Assembly (NCBI GenBank): GCA_964449775.1
Contig: CAYVBQ010000012.1
Span: forward strand, 36,269-100,268
Direction of reading: 5' to 3'
DNA from: Fen-1258 sp964449775
GTDB lineage: Bacteria > Bacteroidota > Ignavibacteria > Ignavibacteriales > Melioribacteraceae
Length of the DNA: 64,000 bases
Below the pieces are notes generated by a model that saw only the letters and a list, made by a program, of their open reading frames with translations, made no database searches and was not told where the DNA came from. This document shows positions 8,755 through 17,385 of this stretch, in pieces. The stretch's first letter is position 1, and every line of letters begins with the position of its first letter. Made by a program: the position numbers and the translations under genes.

Positions 8755-9951
8755 TTACAATTTCCTTAAAACATTATCTGAAATAAAATCCCCAATTGAT
8801 AAAGATGCAGTTGCTGCCGGAGACGGGGCGTTACAAACATGAATAACGCGTTTATCTTCCACAATATAAAAATCATCTAACAGACTTCCGTCCAACATAC
8901 AAGCCTGAGCGCGTACTCCCGCACCGCCGGGAATTAGATCATTTTCATGAATTTCCGGAATTAATTTACTCAATGCTTTCACAAAAGCTTTTTTATTGTA
9001 GGAACGATAAAATTCACCAAGTCCCATCTTCCAATGTTTTCTAATCATTGAATGGAAACCGCTCCAGGAAAAGGTATCAAGTGTGTCGCGCAAATTGAAA
9101 CTAGTTTTAGTGTATCCTTCTCTCTTAAATGATAAAACCGCATTGGGACCGCATTCAACTTCTCCATTTATCATCCGAGTAAAGTGCACACCAAGAAATG
9201 GGAACGAAGGATCGGGCACAGGATAAATTAATGAATTTACCAAGTTCTTTTTCTCTTCCTTCAATTTATAATACTCACCCCGGAACGGTACTAGGCGTAA
9301 TGGTAAATCCGGATGTGTAAGTTTCGCGATTCTATCAGCGAATAAACCTGCACATGTAACAACTACTTTCGATTGAAATGTGCCATTATTCGTTTCAACT
9401 TCGCATTCATCATTCTTTACAACAATATCTTCTACTCTACTTTTAAACTCAATTTTTGCATCAAGGCATTTTATCAATTCAAGATATTTTTCAGAAACTT
9501 CGATATAATCAATTATACCGGTTTGCGGAACGAAAATACCGGCAACACCATCGGTGTGCGGTTCAATCTCATTGAGTTCTTTCTTGTTGAGCTTCTTTAA
9601 TCCTTGAAGACCATTTTGCTCGCCGCGATTAAAAATATTTTCCATTGCGGGAATTTCATTCTGTGTAGTTGCAACAATTACTTTCCCGCATATATTGTAA
9701 CGAACCTCATTCTTCTGGCAAAATTCTATGAGCATTCTGTAACCATTAACACAATTTTGTGCTTTCAAACTTCCGGGTTTGTAGTAGATACCAGAATGAA
9801 TTACGCCGCTATTATTCCCCGTCTGATGTTTTGCAACACCATCTTCCTTTTCAAGAATTAAAAGTTTTAGAAATGGATTCTTCTCAAGAATTTTTAGAGA
9901 GGTTGCTAAACCAACTATACCTGCGCCGACTACTATTACGTCAAATTTCAT
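8755..9951 (-). CDS. lhgO: L-2-hydroxyglutarate oxidase (FAD-dependent)
   Basis: A flavoprotein that oxidises L-2-hydroxyglutarate to 2-oxoglutarate and feeds electrons to the quinone pool at the membrane. The 398 residues start with the FAD dinucleotide fold DVIVVGAGIVGLATSLKIL and continue with HQTGNNSGVIHSGIYYKPGS, the characteristic LhgO block, then VTCAGLFADRIA and the C-terminal PSPAATASLSIGDFI. It precedes the PGT by ten bases and may share its transcript, although a functional link to glycans is not evident. Confidence 0.92.
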   Translation of the reverse strand: MKFDVIVVGAGIVGLATSLKILEKNPFLKLLILEKEDGVAKHQTGNNSGVIHSGIYYKPGSLKAQNCVNGYRMLIEFCQKNEVRYNICGKVIVATTQNEIPAMENIFNRGEQNGLQGLKKLNKKELNEIEPHTDGVAGIFVPQTGIIDYIEVSEKYLELIKCLDAKIEFKSRVEDIVVKNDECEVETNNGTFQSKVVVTCAGLFADRIAKLTHPDLPLRLVPFRGEYYKLKEEKKNLVNSLIYPVPDPSFPFLGVHFTRMINGEVECGPNAVLSFKREGYTKTSFNLRDTLDTFSWSGFHSMIRKHWKMGLGEFYRSYNKKAFVKALSKLIPEIHENDLIPGGAGVRAQACMLDGSLLDDFYIVEDKRVIHVCNAPSPAATASLSIGDFISDNVLRKL

Positions 9952-10350
9952 TTTAAACTAACCCAGAATTATATGTTCAATGGAAAATAATATCACAACA
10001 ACTTCTTGAGAGCAAATATTGAAATCTTAGTATTTTTTTCTCTTCCTAAGATCAAAATTATATAAAGTTTTCACGTTACGCAGTCCACATGAAAAAACTT
10101 AGCCACTAAGCCACAAACCTGCCCGCCGCGAAGATTATACTCTGGCAGGCGGGGACACAAAATCTTCACAAAGTTTATGTTTTTCTTGGTGAAACCTTTG
10201 TGCCTTAGAGTCTTCGTGGCGAATCTTTCCTTTCTGCGTAACATGAGTAAAGTTAATAAGCTCGGCACAAAAATCCACAAATTTTGAGAGTATTCCAATT
10301 ATTGCGATGAGACCGCTAAAAAATCCAAACTTGTTGACGTACAATTACTA
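9952..10350. other. Intergenic stretch without a convincing gene
   Basis: This gap is largely occupied by the repeat element at 10075-10242. A 69-codon minus-strand frame (10135-10344) has a hydrophobic start, but its second half is repeat sequence, so I do not call it a gene. It might be the remnant of a small membrane protein. Confidence 0.6.
10075..10242. repeat. MITE-like element with 9-bp terminal inverted repeats
   Basis: GTTACGCAG at 10075-10083 is exactly inverted as CTGCGTAAC at 10234-10242, and the match extends outward with one mismatch. The interior, read on the minus strand, contains CGCCACGAAGACTCTAAGGC, a common interspersed repeat type, and a GC-rich inner hairpin built from CCTGCC and GGCAGG. 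No coding capacity is seen. It could be a non-autonomous mobile element, but a target-site duplication is not obvious. Confidence 0.6.
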
Positions 10351-11304
10351 CTATTTAATTTTTATTAAGTAAAAAACTGCTTGATCTCCCAGTTTGGCAG
10401 CATTAAGTTCCTCTGCACGTTTGCTAAACCCCGAAATATCTTTTTTCGAAAAAAGGGAATTCTTGGAATTCATTAAATATGAGTGGGGGTCAGTTAGTGG
10501 TATGTTCTTTAAATACTGATCACTTCCCCAGAATTGAAAAGATGTCGAGTCATAAATAACATTGCTAAGCTCAAAGTTTGTTCTTTTAGAAAGAATTTCG
10601 ATACTCTTGATAGAATGAAGATAAAAATGTCTTGGCGCATCTATCTGTACCCATTTCATTCCATAGTGCTTCCATGCAAAAGAAGAAACAGTCGGGACTC
10701 TGATTATACAATATCCACCGGGTTTTAATAAATCAGATGCAATTTTTAATATCTTTTCTTGGTCAGGAATATGTTCAAGCGAATGATGAAACATTATCAA
10801 ATCCCATTTGCCTTGAACCTCGTGGATATTTTTTTTCAAAATTCTTAGACCGTTTCCATATTCAATATCTTCCTCATTAAAAGGATCAATTCCAAGAAGG
10901 TTTTTAAATCCAATTTCACGAAGTGAGTGTAGAAATATGCCTGCTCCACATCCAATATCAAGAATTTTGTAGTCTTTTTTTATCGGAAGGTGAGCAAGTG
11001 ATCTATACTCTATTGCCGGATATTTGGCATATAATAGTTTTCCAATAATTCCTCTATTGAAGACAGCAGATTCATTTCGCAAATTTTTCACTAACCTCTC
11101 AATTATACTCAACTTCGAGACTGATTTATACGAGAAGTAGCCATCCGAGTAATACTTTGAAATATCTGAAGGAAAATTTTTAATCTGCAGACAATCGCAC
11201 ATTGAGCATTGGAAATAAAGAAAGACATCTCTATATCCAAGCATCATTTCTTGCGCTTCATATCCTTGATTATCTTTTTGATTACCACAAATTCTACATT
11301 GCAT
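10351..11304 (-). CDS. Class I SAM-dependent methyltransferase with N-terminal zinc ribbon
   Basis: A 317-residue protein. It begins with a four-cysteine ribbon (CRICG and CSMCDC), typical of sugar- or small-molecule C-methyltransferases of the Methyltransf_23 group. The Rossmann core follows with KILDIGCGAGIFLHSLREIG, LIMFHHSLEHIPDQ and LLKPGGYCIIRVPT. The neighbourhood suggests that it methylates a sugar or lipid-linked glycan. It is flanked on both sides by gene-free, repeat-rich DNA, which is consistent with mobility of this block. Confidence 0.8.
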   Translation of the reverse strand: MQCRICGNQKDNQGYEAQEMMLGYRDVFLYFQCSMCDCLQIKNFPSDISKYYSDGYFSYKSVSKLSIIERLVKNLRNESAVFNRGIIGKLLYAKYPAIEYRSLAHLPIKKDYKILDIGCGAGIFLHSLREIGFKNLLGIDPFNEEDIEYGNGLRILKKNIHEVQGKWDLIMFHHSLEHIPDQEKILKIASDLLKPGGYCIIRVPTVSSFAWKHYGMKWVQIDAPRHFYLHSIKSIEILSKRTNFELSNVIYDSTSFQFWGSDQYLKNIPLTDPHSYLMNSKNSLFSKKDISGFSKRAEELNAAKLGDQAVFYLIKIK

Positions 11305-11485
11305 ATTTCTACCTTGATAAAGTAAAGAGAATCTAAAATCATAACGAACTTCCCTTTATTCTTAGGGTAACTTAAAATAATAATTTGATCTATTCAAATG
11401 AGCGCAGTTTGGTTTTGAGAAAATAGCCCATTAATGAACTGCTTGACAAAAGACTATTTGTACTCCATTTCCACATACCCACTAA

Positions 11486-11587
11486 TTACCTTTGAATAAA
11501 GCTCGCCAACTTTTCTTTATCTGCTTCGTGTTTGCCCCAACCGTATTTAGTTTTTTCGGCAAATGGATGAATCAAGGGTGGTTCTAA
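11486..11587 (-). pseudogene. C-terminal remnant of an unidentified gene
   Basis: A 33-codon open stretch ending in TAA reads LEPPLIHPFAEKTKYG, then WGKHEADKEKLASFIQR. It looks like the amphipathic C-terminus of a real protein, with coding-like composition, but it has no start and is cut at the arm of an inverted repeat. I do not recognise the family. Confidence 0.4.
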
Positions 11588-11669
11588 AAGCTTCAATATT
11601 CTCTGCGTGCTTTGCGTATTCTTTGCGTTCTCTGCGTTAAATTTTTACAAAAGATAGTTTTTAGAACCA
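11579..11669. repeat. Small element with 11-bp perfect terminal inverted repeats
   Basis: TGGTTCTAAAA at 11579-11589 is perfectly inverted at 11659-11669. The interior consists of TCTCTGCGTGCTTTGCG-like repeats. Its left arm coincides with the break point of the adjacent gene remnant, which suggests insertion of a tiny MITE-like element. Confidence 0.6.
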
Positions 11670-11748
11670 GCCTAAAATCAAAATACATCTGCATTTAATT
11701 TTTCAATAATATATATTTCGTCAGATTTGAAAAATTTCAGGCATTATT

Positions 11749-13815
11749 ATGCTCGACAAAAAAAATAAAATGATTAGCATCATAGATAAACTGATTTATT
11801 TTTTTTCTATAGTTTTTCTGTTGAGTCTTACTAATTCGATTTTTGTAAATCAGATTGGTTATTATTTCACTTTGATTTTCATCGTAGTCAGATTTTACTT
11901 AACAAGAGAAAATCCTTTTTACAAAACCGGCCTTGAGTACGCATTTATTTTTTATATCGCAGCAGAAATACTTTCGACAGTATTCTCTATAGATCCAGCT
12001 CATTCATTTCATAATCTTCTTAAAAGATTTTTTCTTATTCCCATCATTTATACTTTTGTTTATTCAGCAAAAGATTTTGAAAGTACAAAACGGTTTGTAC
12101 TGGTTTATCTTGGTGCCGCTCTAGCAACCATGCTTGTTTACCTTGGATTGTCATACAATTATTTCATAAACAATTTTTACCAACTGTATGAATCCGGTCC
12201 AGCAACTTTTCAATATCCGATTACATCGAGTGAATTAATGAGTTTTTCACTTGTCTTCCTTTTTGCATTTTTAATTCTCGAAAAGATGTCGAACAAGTAT
12301 CGTTTAATAGTCTTATTTCTTTTTATCATAAATCTTTTGGCATTACTTGCAACATACAAACGAACCGGCTGGATGGGCGCTGCTGCCGGAATTTTATTCG
12401 TAATAATTCTTGGCCGGAAATGGATTCTCTTAGTTCCGGTGTTATTACTATTAATGGCAAGTGCATTCATCGAAAAAAATATTAGTGAAGTACATATCTA
12501 TGATTATAACCTAAATGAACTTGTTCCAAAACTCGAAATGAGCACCGAGGGACGGGCGTATTCTATTCTTCCCGATAATGATGTCTATTATGTGAGTGAT
12601 TTTGAAAATGGTTTGACAAAATTTAAAGGCAACCAAGTTCTTGGTAAATATGATCTTGGCTCGCCCGTTGTTGATTTTAGAAAATGGTATGAAAATTATT
12701 ATGTCGCTAATTTGATTGACACCCGTTTTGTACTTATGAATAAGGATTCGGAAAAGAAACTGAAAATCATGGATGAATTCATAACACCCGGTTTTACAAG
12801 AGGTTGGTGTGTTTCGAACGGATTTATTTATGTGATTGACAGCGATAGCGGGATAACCGTATTTAGAAATCCAGTAGACCTTAATGACAGAATTAGATTT
12901 GCGAAAGGCGTTGTGGTTGATAACGAAAAGATTTTTGTGGATTCATCTTTTGTGATTCTGTTCTCAAAGTCTAAAGAACTAACTGTATTCTCTCTGAAGA
13001 ATTCTTTGCCCAATAAATTAATCATCACAAATAAATTTCCCGATAGAAGTGATCTGATTTTCTACAAATATTCTAAGTTGATTATTGCGGAAGATAACAG
13101 ACTCAAATTATATTCAATCGAGTCTGATAAAATTGTAACTACAGATGTGAACGAAAAAATATCCGGTGCCTTCAGCGCAATTGAAAGTGAAAACAAATTA
13201 TTCATCACAACTACCAAGAAAGACCTTGTTGAATTGGAATTGCAATTGAAGAATAAACTCACTATCAAATCATTTTTCAATTTAGGTTTTATGCCAAAAA
13301 GTATTGCCTATGATAACGGAAACTTGTTTGTCTCTCAGGTAAAAAGAAGCCGATTGTTAAGCGCAGTTGATCCATATATCCCCTCAAATTTTTCGCGTTT
13401 AGCTTTGTGGAGAGCAGGATGGCTGATTTTTAAAGATCATCCCGTCTTTGGTGTCGGCGATATTGATTTGGCTGATTTGTACAAACAGTACAAAAGAAAT
13501 TCCGACAAAGAAATTCAAGGACATCTTCACAATAATTACATTCATCTGCTGGTAACTTTGGGCATCTTTGGTTTTATTGCAGCGATGTTTTTACTCTTAA
13601 GGATTTTTATTATTCACATAAAAAATTATTCTATTCTTAAAGACGAGCCGTTTGCTGCATCGTATGCACTTGGCGCAGCCGGATCGTTTGTTGCTTTTCT
13701 TGTTTCCGGATTGACGGAATGGAATTTTGGCGATCACGAAATAATAACGATGATTTGGTTAATGCTTGCCATCAGTATCGCTTTTGTGAAACACCGGGAA
13801 AATAAAACTGCTTAG
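11749..13815 (+). CDS. O-antigen ligase/polymerase-fold membrane protein with a large inserted beta-rich domain
   Basis: A 688-residue protein with the Wzy_C/WaaL layout split by an insertion. Residues 1-244 hold about nine helices including LLATYKRTGWMGAAAG, the conserved RTxW-like site. Residues 546-688 restore the family with RLALWRAGWLIFKDHPVFGVG, the periplasmic HLHNNYIHLLVTLGIFGF motif and further helices. Between them, about 300 residues form short beta-rich units (SVVDF, YVIDSDSGI, KLYSIESD, LFVSQVKRS) resembling a propeller of the NHL/YWTD kind, predicted to be periplasmic. It probably ligates or polymerises lipid-linked glycan. The gene heads a plus-strand block convergent with the PGT at 13829. 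Confidence 0.85.
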   Translation: MLDKKNKMISIIDKLIYFFSIVFLLSLTNSIFVNQIGYYFTLIFIVVRFYLTRENPFYKTGLEYAFIFYIAAEILSTVFSIDPAHSFHNLLKRFFLIPIIYTFVYSAKDFESTKRFVLVYLGAALATMLVYLGLSYNYFINNFYQLYESGPATFQYPITSSELMSFSLVFLFAFLILEKMSNKYRLIVLFLFIINLLALLATYKRTGWMGAAAGILFVIILGRKWILLVPVLLLLMASAFIEKNISEVHIYDYNLNELVPKLEMSTEGRAYSILPDNDVYYVSDFENGLTKFKGNQVLGKYDLGSPVVDFRKWYENYYVANLIDTRFVLMNKDSEKKLKIMDEFITPGFTRGWCVSNGFIYVIDSDSGITVFRNPVDLNDRIRFAKGVVVDNEKIFVDSSFVILFSKSKELTVFSLKNSLPNKLIITNKFPDRSDLIFYKYSKLIIAEDNRLKLYSIESDKIVTTDVNEKISGAFSAIESENKLFITTTKKDLVELELQLKNKLTIKSFFNLGFMPKSIAYDNGNLFVSQVKRSRLLSAVDPYIPSNFSRLALWRAGWLIFKDHPVFGVGDIDLADLYKQYKRNSDKEIQGHLHNNYIHLLVTLGIFGFIAAMFLLLRIFIIHIKNYSILKDEPFAASYALGAAGSFVAFLVSGLTEWNFGDHEIITMIWLMLAISIAFVKHRENKTA

Positions 13816-13828
13816 TTGCCAGAATGAT

Positions 13829-15229
13829 TTAATGCGCTTTAGTATTTCGTGTTAACATTTGCCAAATTGTTAGAAGTACGATCTGAATATCTAACCAGAA
13901 ATTCCAATTCTCGATATACCAGATATCATACTCAATCCTTTTAATAGTTCTTTGTCTATTCTCAATCGGATCGGCAACGTCTCCCCTTAGTCCGTGAACT
14001 TGAGCCCATCCGGTGAGACCCGGCTTAACCAGATGACGTAATTTAATTGCATCGAAATAGTGAAAGTACTCTTGATTGAAAGAAACTGCATGAGGACGAG
14101 GACCAACAATTGACATTTCTCCTTTAAGAATATTCCAGAACTGTGGCATTTCATCGAGATTAGATCTACGCAAAAATCTTCCTATTTTCGTAACTCGCGG
14201 GTCGTTTTCCAGAGTAGGATTAAAATCATTTTCTTGAGATTTTTGTTCATTGTACATAGAACGGAATTTGAAACACCGAAACTTTTCATTCTTTAAACCA
14301 TTCCGGTCTTGAATAAAAAAGATTGGTCCGTGTGATGATAATTTAACAATTATTGAAATCAACGGAATCAACCAGCTTAGAACAAAAATCAATACTGCAA
14401 GCGAGAAGAAGATATCAAATGTCCGCTTAACAAATCGCCATTGGATCTCTGCCAGCGGTTCATCGCGAACGGTAATAATTGGAAAACTTCCAATCGTACT
14501 CAATAAAAATTTTTTGGATAGAAACTGAAAATAATCTGGAATGATATGTGTTCTTACAGCATTTTTGTTGCAGATATTGATAATGCGGCTGAGTTTGTGA
14601 GAATCGCAGTTTGGAATTGCAATTACCACCTCGTCAATTTTTTGTTCAGTTAAAATCTCGCTTAGACTTTCTAATCCGCCTAAATATTTTTCACTCGTGT
14701 TCGTGTTTTCATCAATAAATCCAACGTTCTTAAAACCAAAATTCGGATTCGACTCAACAAGCTTAATAAACTCTCTCCCAATATTATTGGCGCCAATGAC
14801 TGCTAAATTTCTAACATATTTACCTTTTTCGCGCAGTACACTTTGAATCAATCTGAAAGAGATTGTTCTGAGACCCACAAGAAGAATAAGAAACACAAAA
14901 TAAAAGATGATAAAATTACGTGTGAATAAATCTTCCTTTTTTACAAAGATGAAAATAATAGCGGCAACAATCTGAACTAAAGCATTTTTAAAAATAATGG
15001 TTGCTTGAAAGAAAAATTCATGCGGGCTAAAATTGTCATAGAAATCAGTTACATTTGTTGTGAAATACCACACGATGTTAAGCGCAAACAGTAAAAAAAA
15101 CATATACGGTCTTTGATAAAGAACATGCGGCGGTTGGGCAAGCCATGCAGCTAAAAAGAATGTTATATTAAGCAGCAATAAATCTATCCCAAGTTTGATG
15201 GAGTAAAGTGATTTTTGGTTTACAATCAT
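13829..15229 (-). CDS. Undecaprenyl-phosphate glucose phosphotransferase-like PGT
   Basis: A second intact initiating transferase, 466 residues. It has four or five N-terminal helices, a nucleotide-fold region (NLAVIGANNIGREFIKL), and a catalytic domain with KRTFDIFFSLAVL, SSHGPIFFIQDRNGLKNEKFRCFKFRSM, SNLDEMPQFWNILKGEMSIVGPRPHA and PGLTGWAQVHGLRGD. The AQVHGLRGxT/V ending resembles WcaJ-type enzymes that load glucose-1-phosphate. It converges with the O-antigen-ligase-like gene (13-base gap) and diverges from the GT2 at 15431. Confidence 0.93.
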   Translation of the reverse strand: MIVNQKSLYSIKLGIDLLLLNITFFLAAWLAQPPHVLYQRPYMFFLLFALNIVWYFTTNVTDFYDNFSPHEFFFQATIIFKNALVQIVAAIIFIFVKKEDLFTRNFIIFYFVFLILLVGLRTISFRLIQSVLREKGKYVRNLAVIGANNIGREFIKLVESNPNFGFKNVGFIDENTNTSEKYLGGLESLSEILTEQKIDEVVIAIPNCDSHKLSRIINICNKNAVRTHIIPDYFQFLSKKFLLSTIGSFPIITVRDEPLAEIQWRFVKRTFDIFFSLAVLIFVLSWLIPLISIIVKLSSHGPIFFIQDRNGLKNEKFRCFKFRSMYNEQKSQENDFNPTLENDPRVTKIGRFLRRSNLDEMPQFWNILKGEMSIVGPRPHAVSFNQEYFHYFDAIKLRHLVKPGLTGWAQVHGLRGDVADPIENRQRTIKRIEYDIWYIENWNFWLDIQIVLLTIWQMLTRNTKAH

Positions 15230-15430
15230 ATGCAGTCTTTAACTAAAAGGTGACTATAAAATAATCTACTATACAATAAATAAAATATTTTTTAATATAA
15301 TAACACAATTGAATATGGCTTGAAAGTAATTATACCACTTAAAGAGAAAGAGTGCAATAATCTGTTTTTTTAGCTCATTTAATGTTTATACAAAATTAGG
15401 AAAAACTATTTCAATCAATAATGAATCAAT
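15230..15430. promoter_or_regulatory. Divergent intergenic region, presumed promoters
   Basis: A 201-base AT-rich gap between divergently oriented glycan genes must supply start sites for both the PGT (minus) and the GT2-GT4-flippase operon (plus). No box stands out clearly enough to place. Confidence 0.35.
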
Positions 15431-16243
15431 ATGATTTCCGTTATCATCGTTCAATACAATAACAGCTTACTAACTCATACAGCGATCGTATCATTTAGAA
15501 AATATCATACGTGTAACTATGAAATTATTCTGGTAGATAACGGTTCAACGGAACCGAACGCAGTTGAATTTGCAAAAGACATTCCTAACCTCAAATTAAT
15601 TTGTCTCGATAAAAATATTGGATTTGGAAAGGCTAATAATTTGGCAGCTCAAAAATCCTCGGGAGATATTTTACTCTTTCTTAATAATGATACGGTAACA
15701 ACCTCAGAGTTCATATCTAAGATTGAAGCGGAATTTTATAAAGACTCTTCAATTGGAATTATCGGACCAAAACTTTATAATCCCGATGGGTCATTACAAT
15801 TATCGTATGGAAAACTGCCTTCTGTATTCATCGAATTTGCAGATAAATTGTTTTACTCACTGGTTGATAAAAAGAACAAATTGGTGTTAAACTATATCAA
15901 GAAACAATATGTAAAAAAGGAATTTGCAGGTTGGGTAACAGGAGCCGCTTTATTTATTAAAAAAAAATTGTTTTTAGAGTTGAATGGATTTGACGAATCA
16001 TTCTTTATGTATTTTGAAGACAAAGATCTGTGTAAACGCGTTAATGATTCGGGGAAAAAAATTGTTTTTTCCCCCGACTCATCTCTCATTCATTTGCGTG
16101 GCGCAAGTCTTAACGAGCCCAACAGAGAATTTCTTAACAGGAAATACCGCGAAAGTCAGCTGATCTATTATAAGAAACACAAATCAAAATTTGAGCAAAT
16201 ACTACTGAAAGCATACTTGAGAATATCCGGTAAAACAAGTTGA
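15431..16243 (+). CDS. GT2 family glycosyltransferase, rhamnosyltransferase-like
   Basis: A 270-residue GT-A enzyme that adds a sugar to a growing lipid-linked glycan at the cytoplasmic face. Motifs: ISVIIVQYNNSLLT, EIILVDNGSTEPN, LKLICLDKNIGFGKANN, LLFLNNDTV (metal site), GAALFIKKKLF and FFMYFEDKDLCKRV, all typical of the WbbL group. It is the first gene of a plus-strand operon; its TGA overlaps the TTG start of the next gene. Confidence 0.88.
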   Translation: MISVIIVQYNNSLLTHTAIVSFRKYHTCNYEIILVDNGSTEPNAVEFAKDIPNLKLICLDKNIGFGKANNLAAQKSSGDILLFLNNDTVTTSEFISKIEAEFYKDSSIGIIGPKLYNPDGSLQLSYGKLPSVFIEFADKLFYSLVDKKNKLVLNYIKKQYVKKEFAGWVTGAALFIKKKLFLELNGFDESFFMYFEDKDLCKRVNDSGKKIVFSPDSSLIHLRGASLNEPNREFLNRKYRESQLIYYKKHKSKFEQILLKAYLRISGKTS

Positions 16244-17385
16244 GAAATATCAGAACAAAAATATTGATGTTGATTGATGAAGCTAAGATGGGTGGAGGGC
16301 AGCAGCATTTACTTTGGCTTGCTCAAAAAATCGATAAATCAAAATTCGAAATTGAGGTTGCATGTGAAGAGAATGGTTATCTGGTTGATGAACTTAGAAA
16401 AAATAATATCAAAGTTCATCGGCTCAATATTTCCAATAGTCTAAGTGTAAAATCGTTTATATCAACATATCTACTTCTAAAAAAGGTTTCTCCCGATATT
16501 ATACATACACATGGAGGTACTGCGGGTTTTTACGGAAGACTGGCTTCGATAATTAATTACAGCGGAGTAGTCGTTCATACTTACCATGGAATTCACTATC
16601 TAAATTTTGATAAAAATTTATTGAGGAGAGTATATAAATCAATTGATAAATTCTTGTTAAGATTTAGCGATTGCACAATTTGTGTCGCTCAAAAGGATTT
16701 TGAGATTGGATTAAAAGCAGGAATAGTCAAAAAGGAAAATTCAATTGTAATACATAATGGTGTTGACGTTGAAAAATTTTCTCTCACTAAGAAGAATTCT
16801 GATTTTAAGATCAATCTTAAAAAAGAAAATGAATCAATTATTATTGGCTCGGTAGGTCGTCTTCATTATCAAAAGGGGTATGAATATTTGATCAATGCCT
16901 CTAAGGATGTACTTAAAAAATTTCCGAATGTGAAGTTTGTATTAGTTGGTGACGGGGAACTTCGAAATAGTTTAGAATCTCTTGCCAAAGATTTGGGAGT
17001 GTTTAATTCTTATTCTTTTTTGGGAAATCAGAAAGAGATCCCCGAACTTTTGGTGCAGATAGATATCTTTGTTTTGCCCTCATTATGGGAGGGATTACCG
17101 CTTGTTATCCTAGAAGCTATGGCAGCCAAGAAACCGATTGTAGCAACAGAAGTAAACGGGATTGTTGAAATTATTGAATCTGGTAAAGAGGGAATTCTTG
17201 TTCCCCCAAAAAATTCAACTGCTCTTTCTTTAGCCCTAATTCGACTCTTAGAAAATGATGAACTCTGCAAAGTATTAGCATCAAATGCTTATGAAAAAGT
17301 TGCGCGCGACTTCAATATTTCTAAAATGATAACTGAAACAGAAAGTCTTTACCTTAAACTCCTATTGAAAAAAGAAAATGCTTAA
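16240..17385 (+). CDS. GT4 family glycosyltransferase
   Basis: A 381-residue GT-B enzyme. N-terminal acceptor half: LIDEAKMGGGQQHLLWLAQ and IIHTHGGTAGFYGR. C-terminal donor half: IGSVGRLHYQKGYEYLI, KFVLVGDGELRNSLE, and the E-x7-E motif in PSLWEGLPLVILEAMA. The start is probably a TTG at 16240 sharing bases with the preceding stop (TTGA); an ATG at 16267 is possible. It overlaps the next gene by eight bases, so the three plus-strand genes are likely coupled. Confidence 0.9.
   Translation: MRNIRTKILMLIDEAKMGGGQQHLLWLAQKIDKSKFEIEVACEENGYLVDELRKNNIKVHRLNISNSLSVKSFISTYLLLKKVSPDIIHTHGGTAGFYGRLASIINYSGVVVHTYHGIHYLNFDKNLLRRVYKSIDKFLLRFSDCTICVAQKDFEIGLKAGIVKKENSIVIHNGVDVEKFSLTKKNSDFKINLKKENESIIIGSVGRLHYQKGYEYLINASKDVLKKFPNVKFVLVGDGELRNSLESLAKDLGVFNSYSFLGNQKEIPELLVQIDIFVLPSLWEGLPLVILEAMAAKKPIVATEVNGIVEIIESGKEGILVPPKNSTALSLALIRLLENDELCKVLASNAYEKVARDFNISKMITETESLYLKLLLKKENA

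Larger units (their letters stand above)
11305..11748. other. Intergenic stretch with a gene remnant and a small inverted-repeat element
   Basis: This is the divergent gap between the methyltransferase and the O-antigen-ligase-like gene. It holds a short C-terminal gene remnant (11486-11587) and an inverted-repeat element (11579-11669), annotated separately. The promoter of the plus-strand gene at 11749 should be in the last 80 bases, but I cannot pick a convincing box. Confidence 0.6.

Noticed and set aside
10135..10344. Small membrane protein gene in the 9952-10350 gap
   Set aside because: The frame runs into the interspersed repeat and its second half is repeat translation; the start has no ribosome site.
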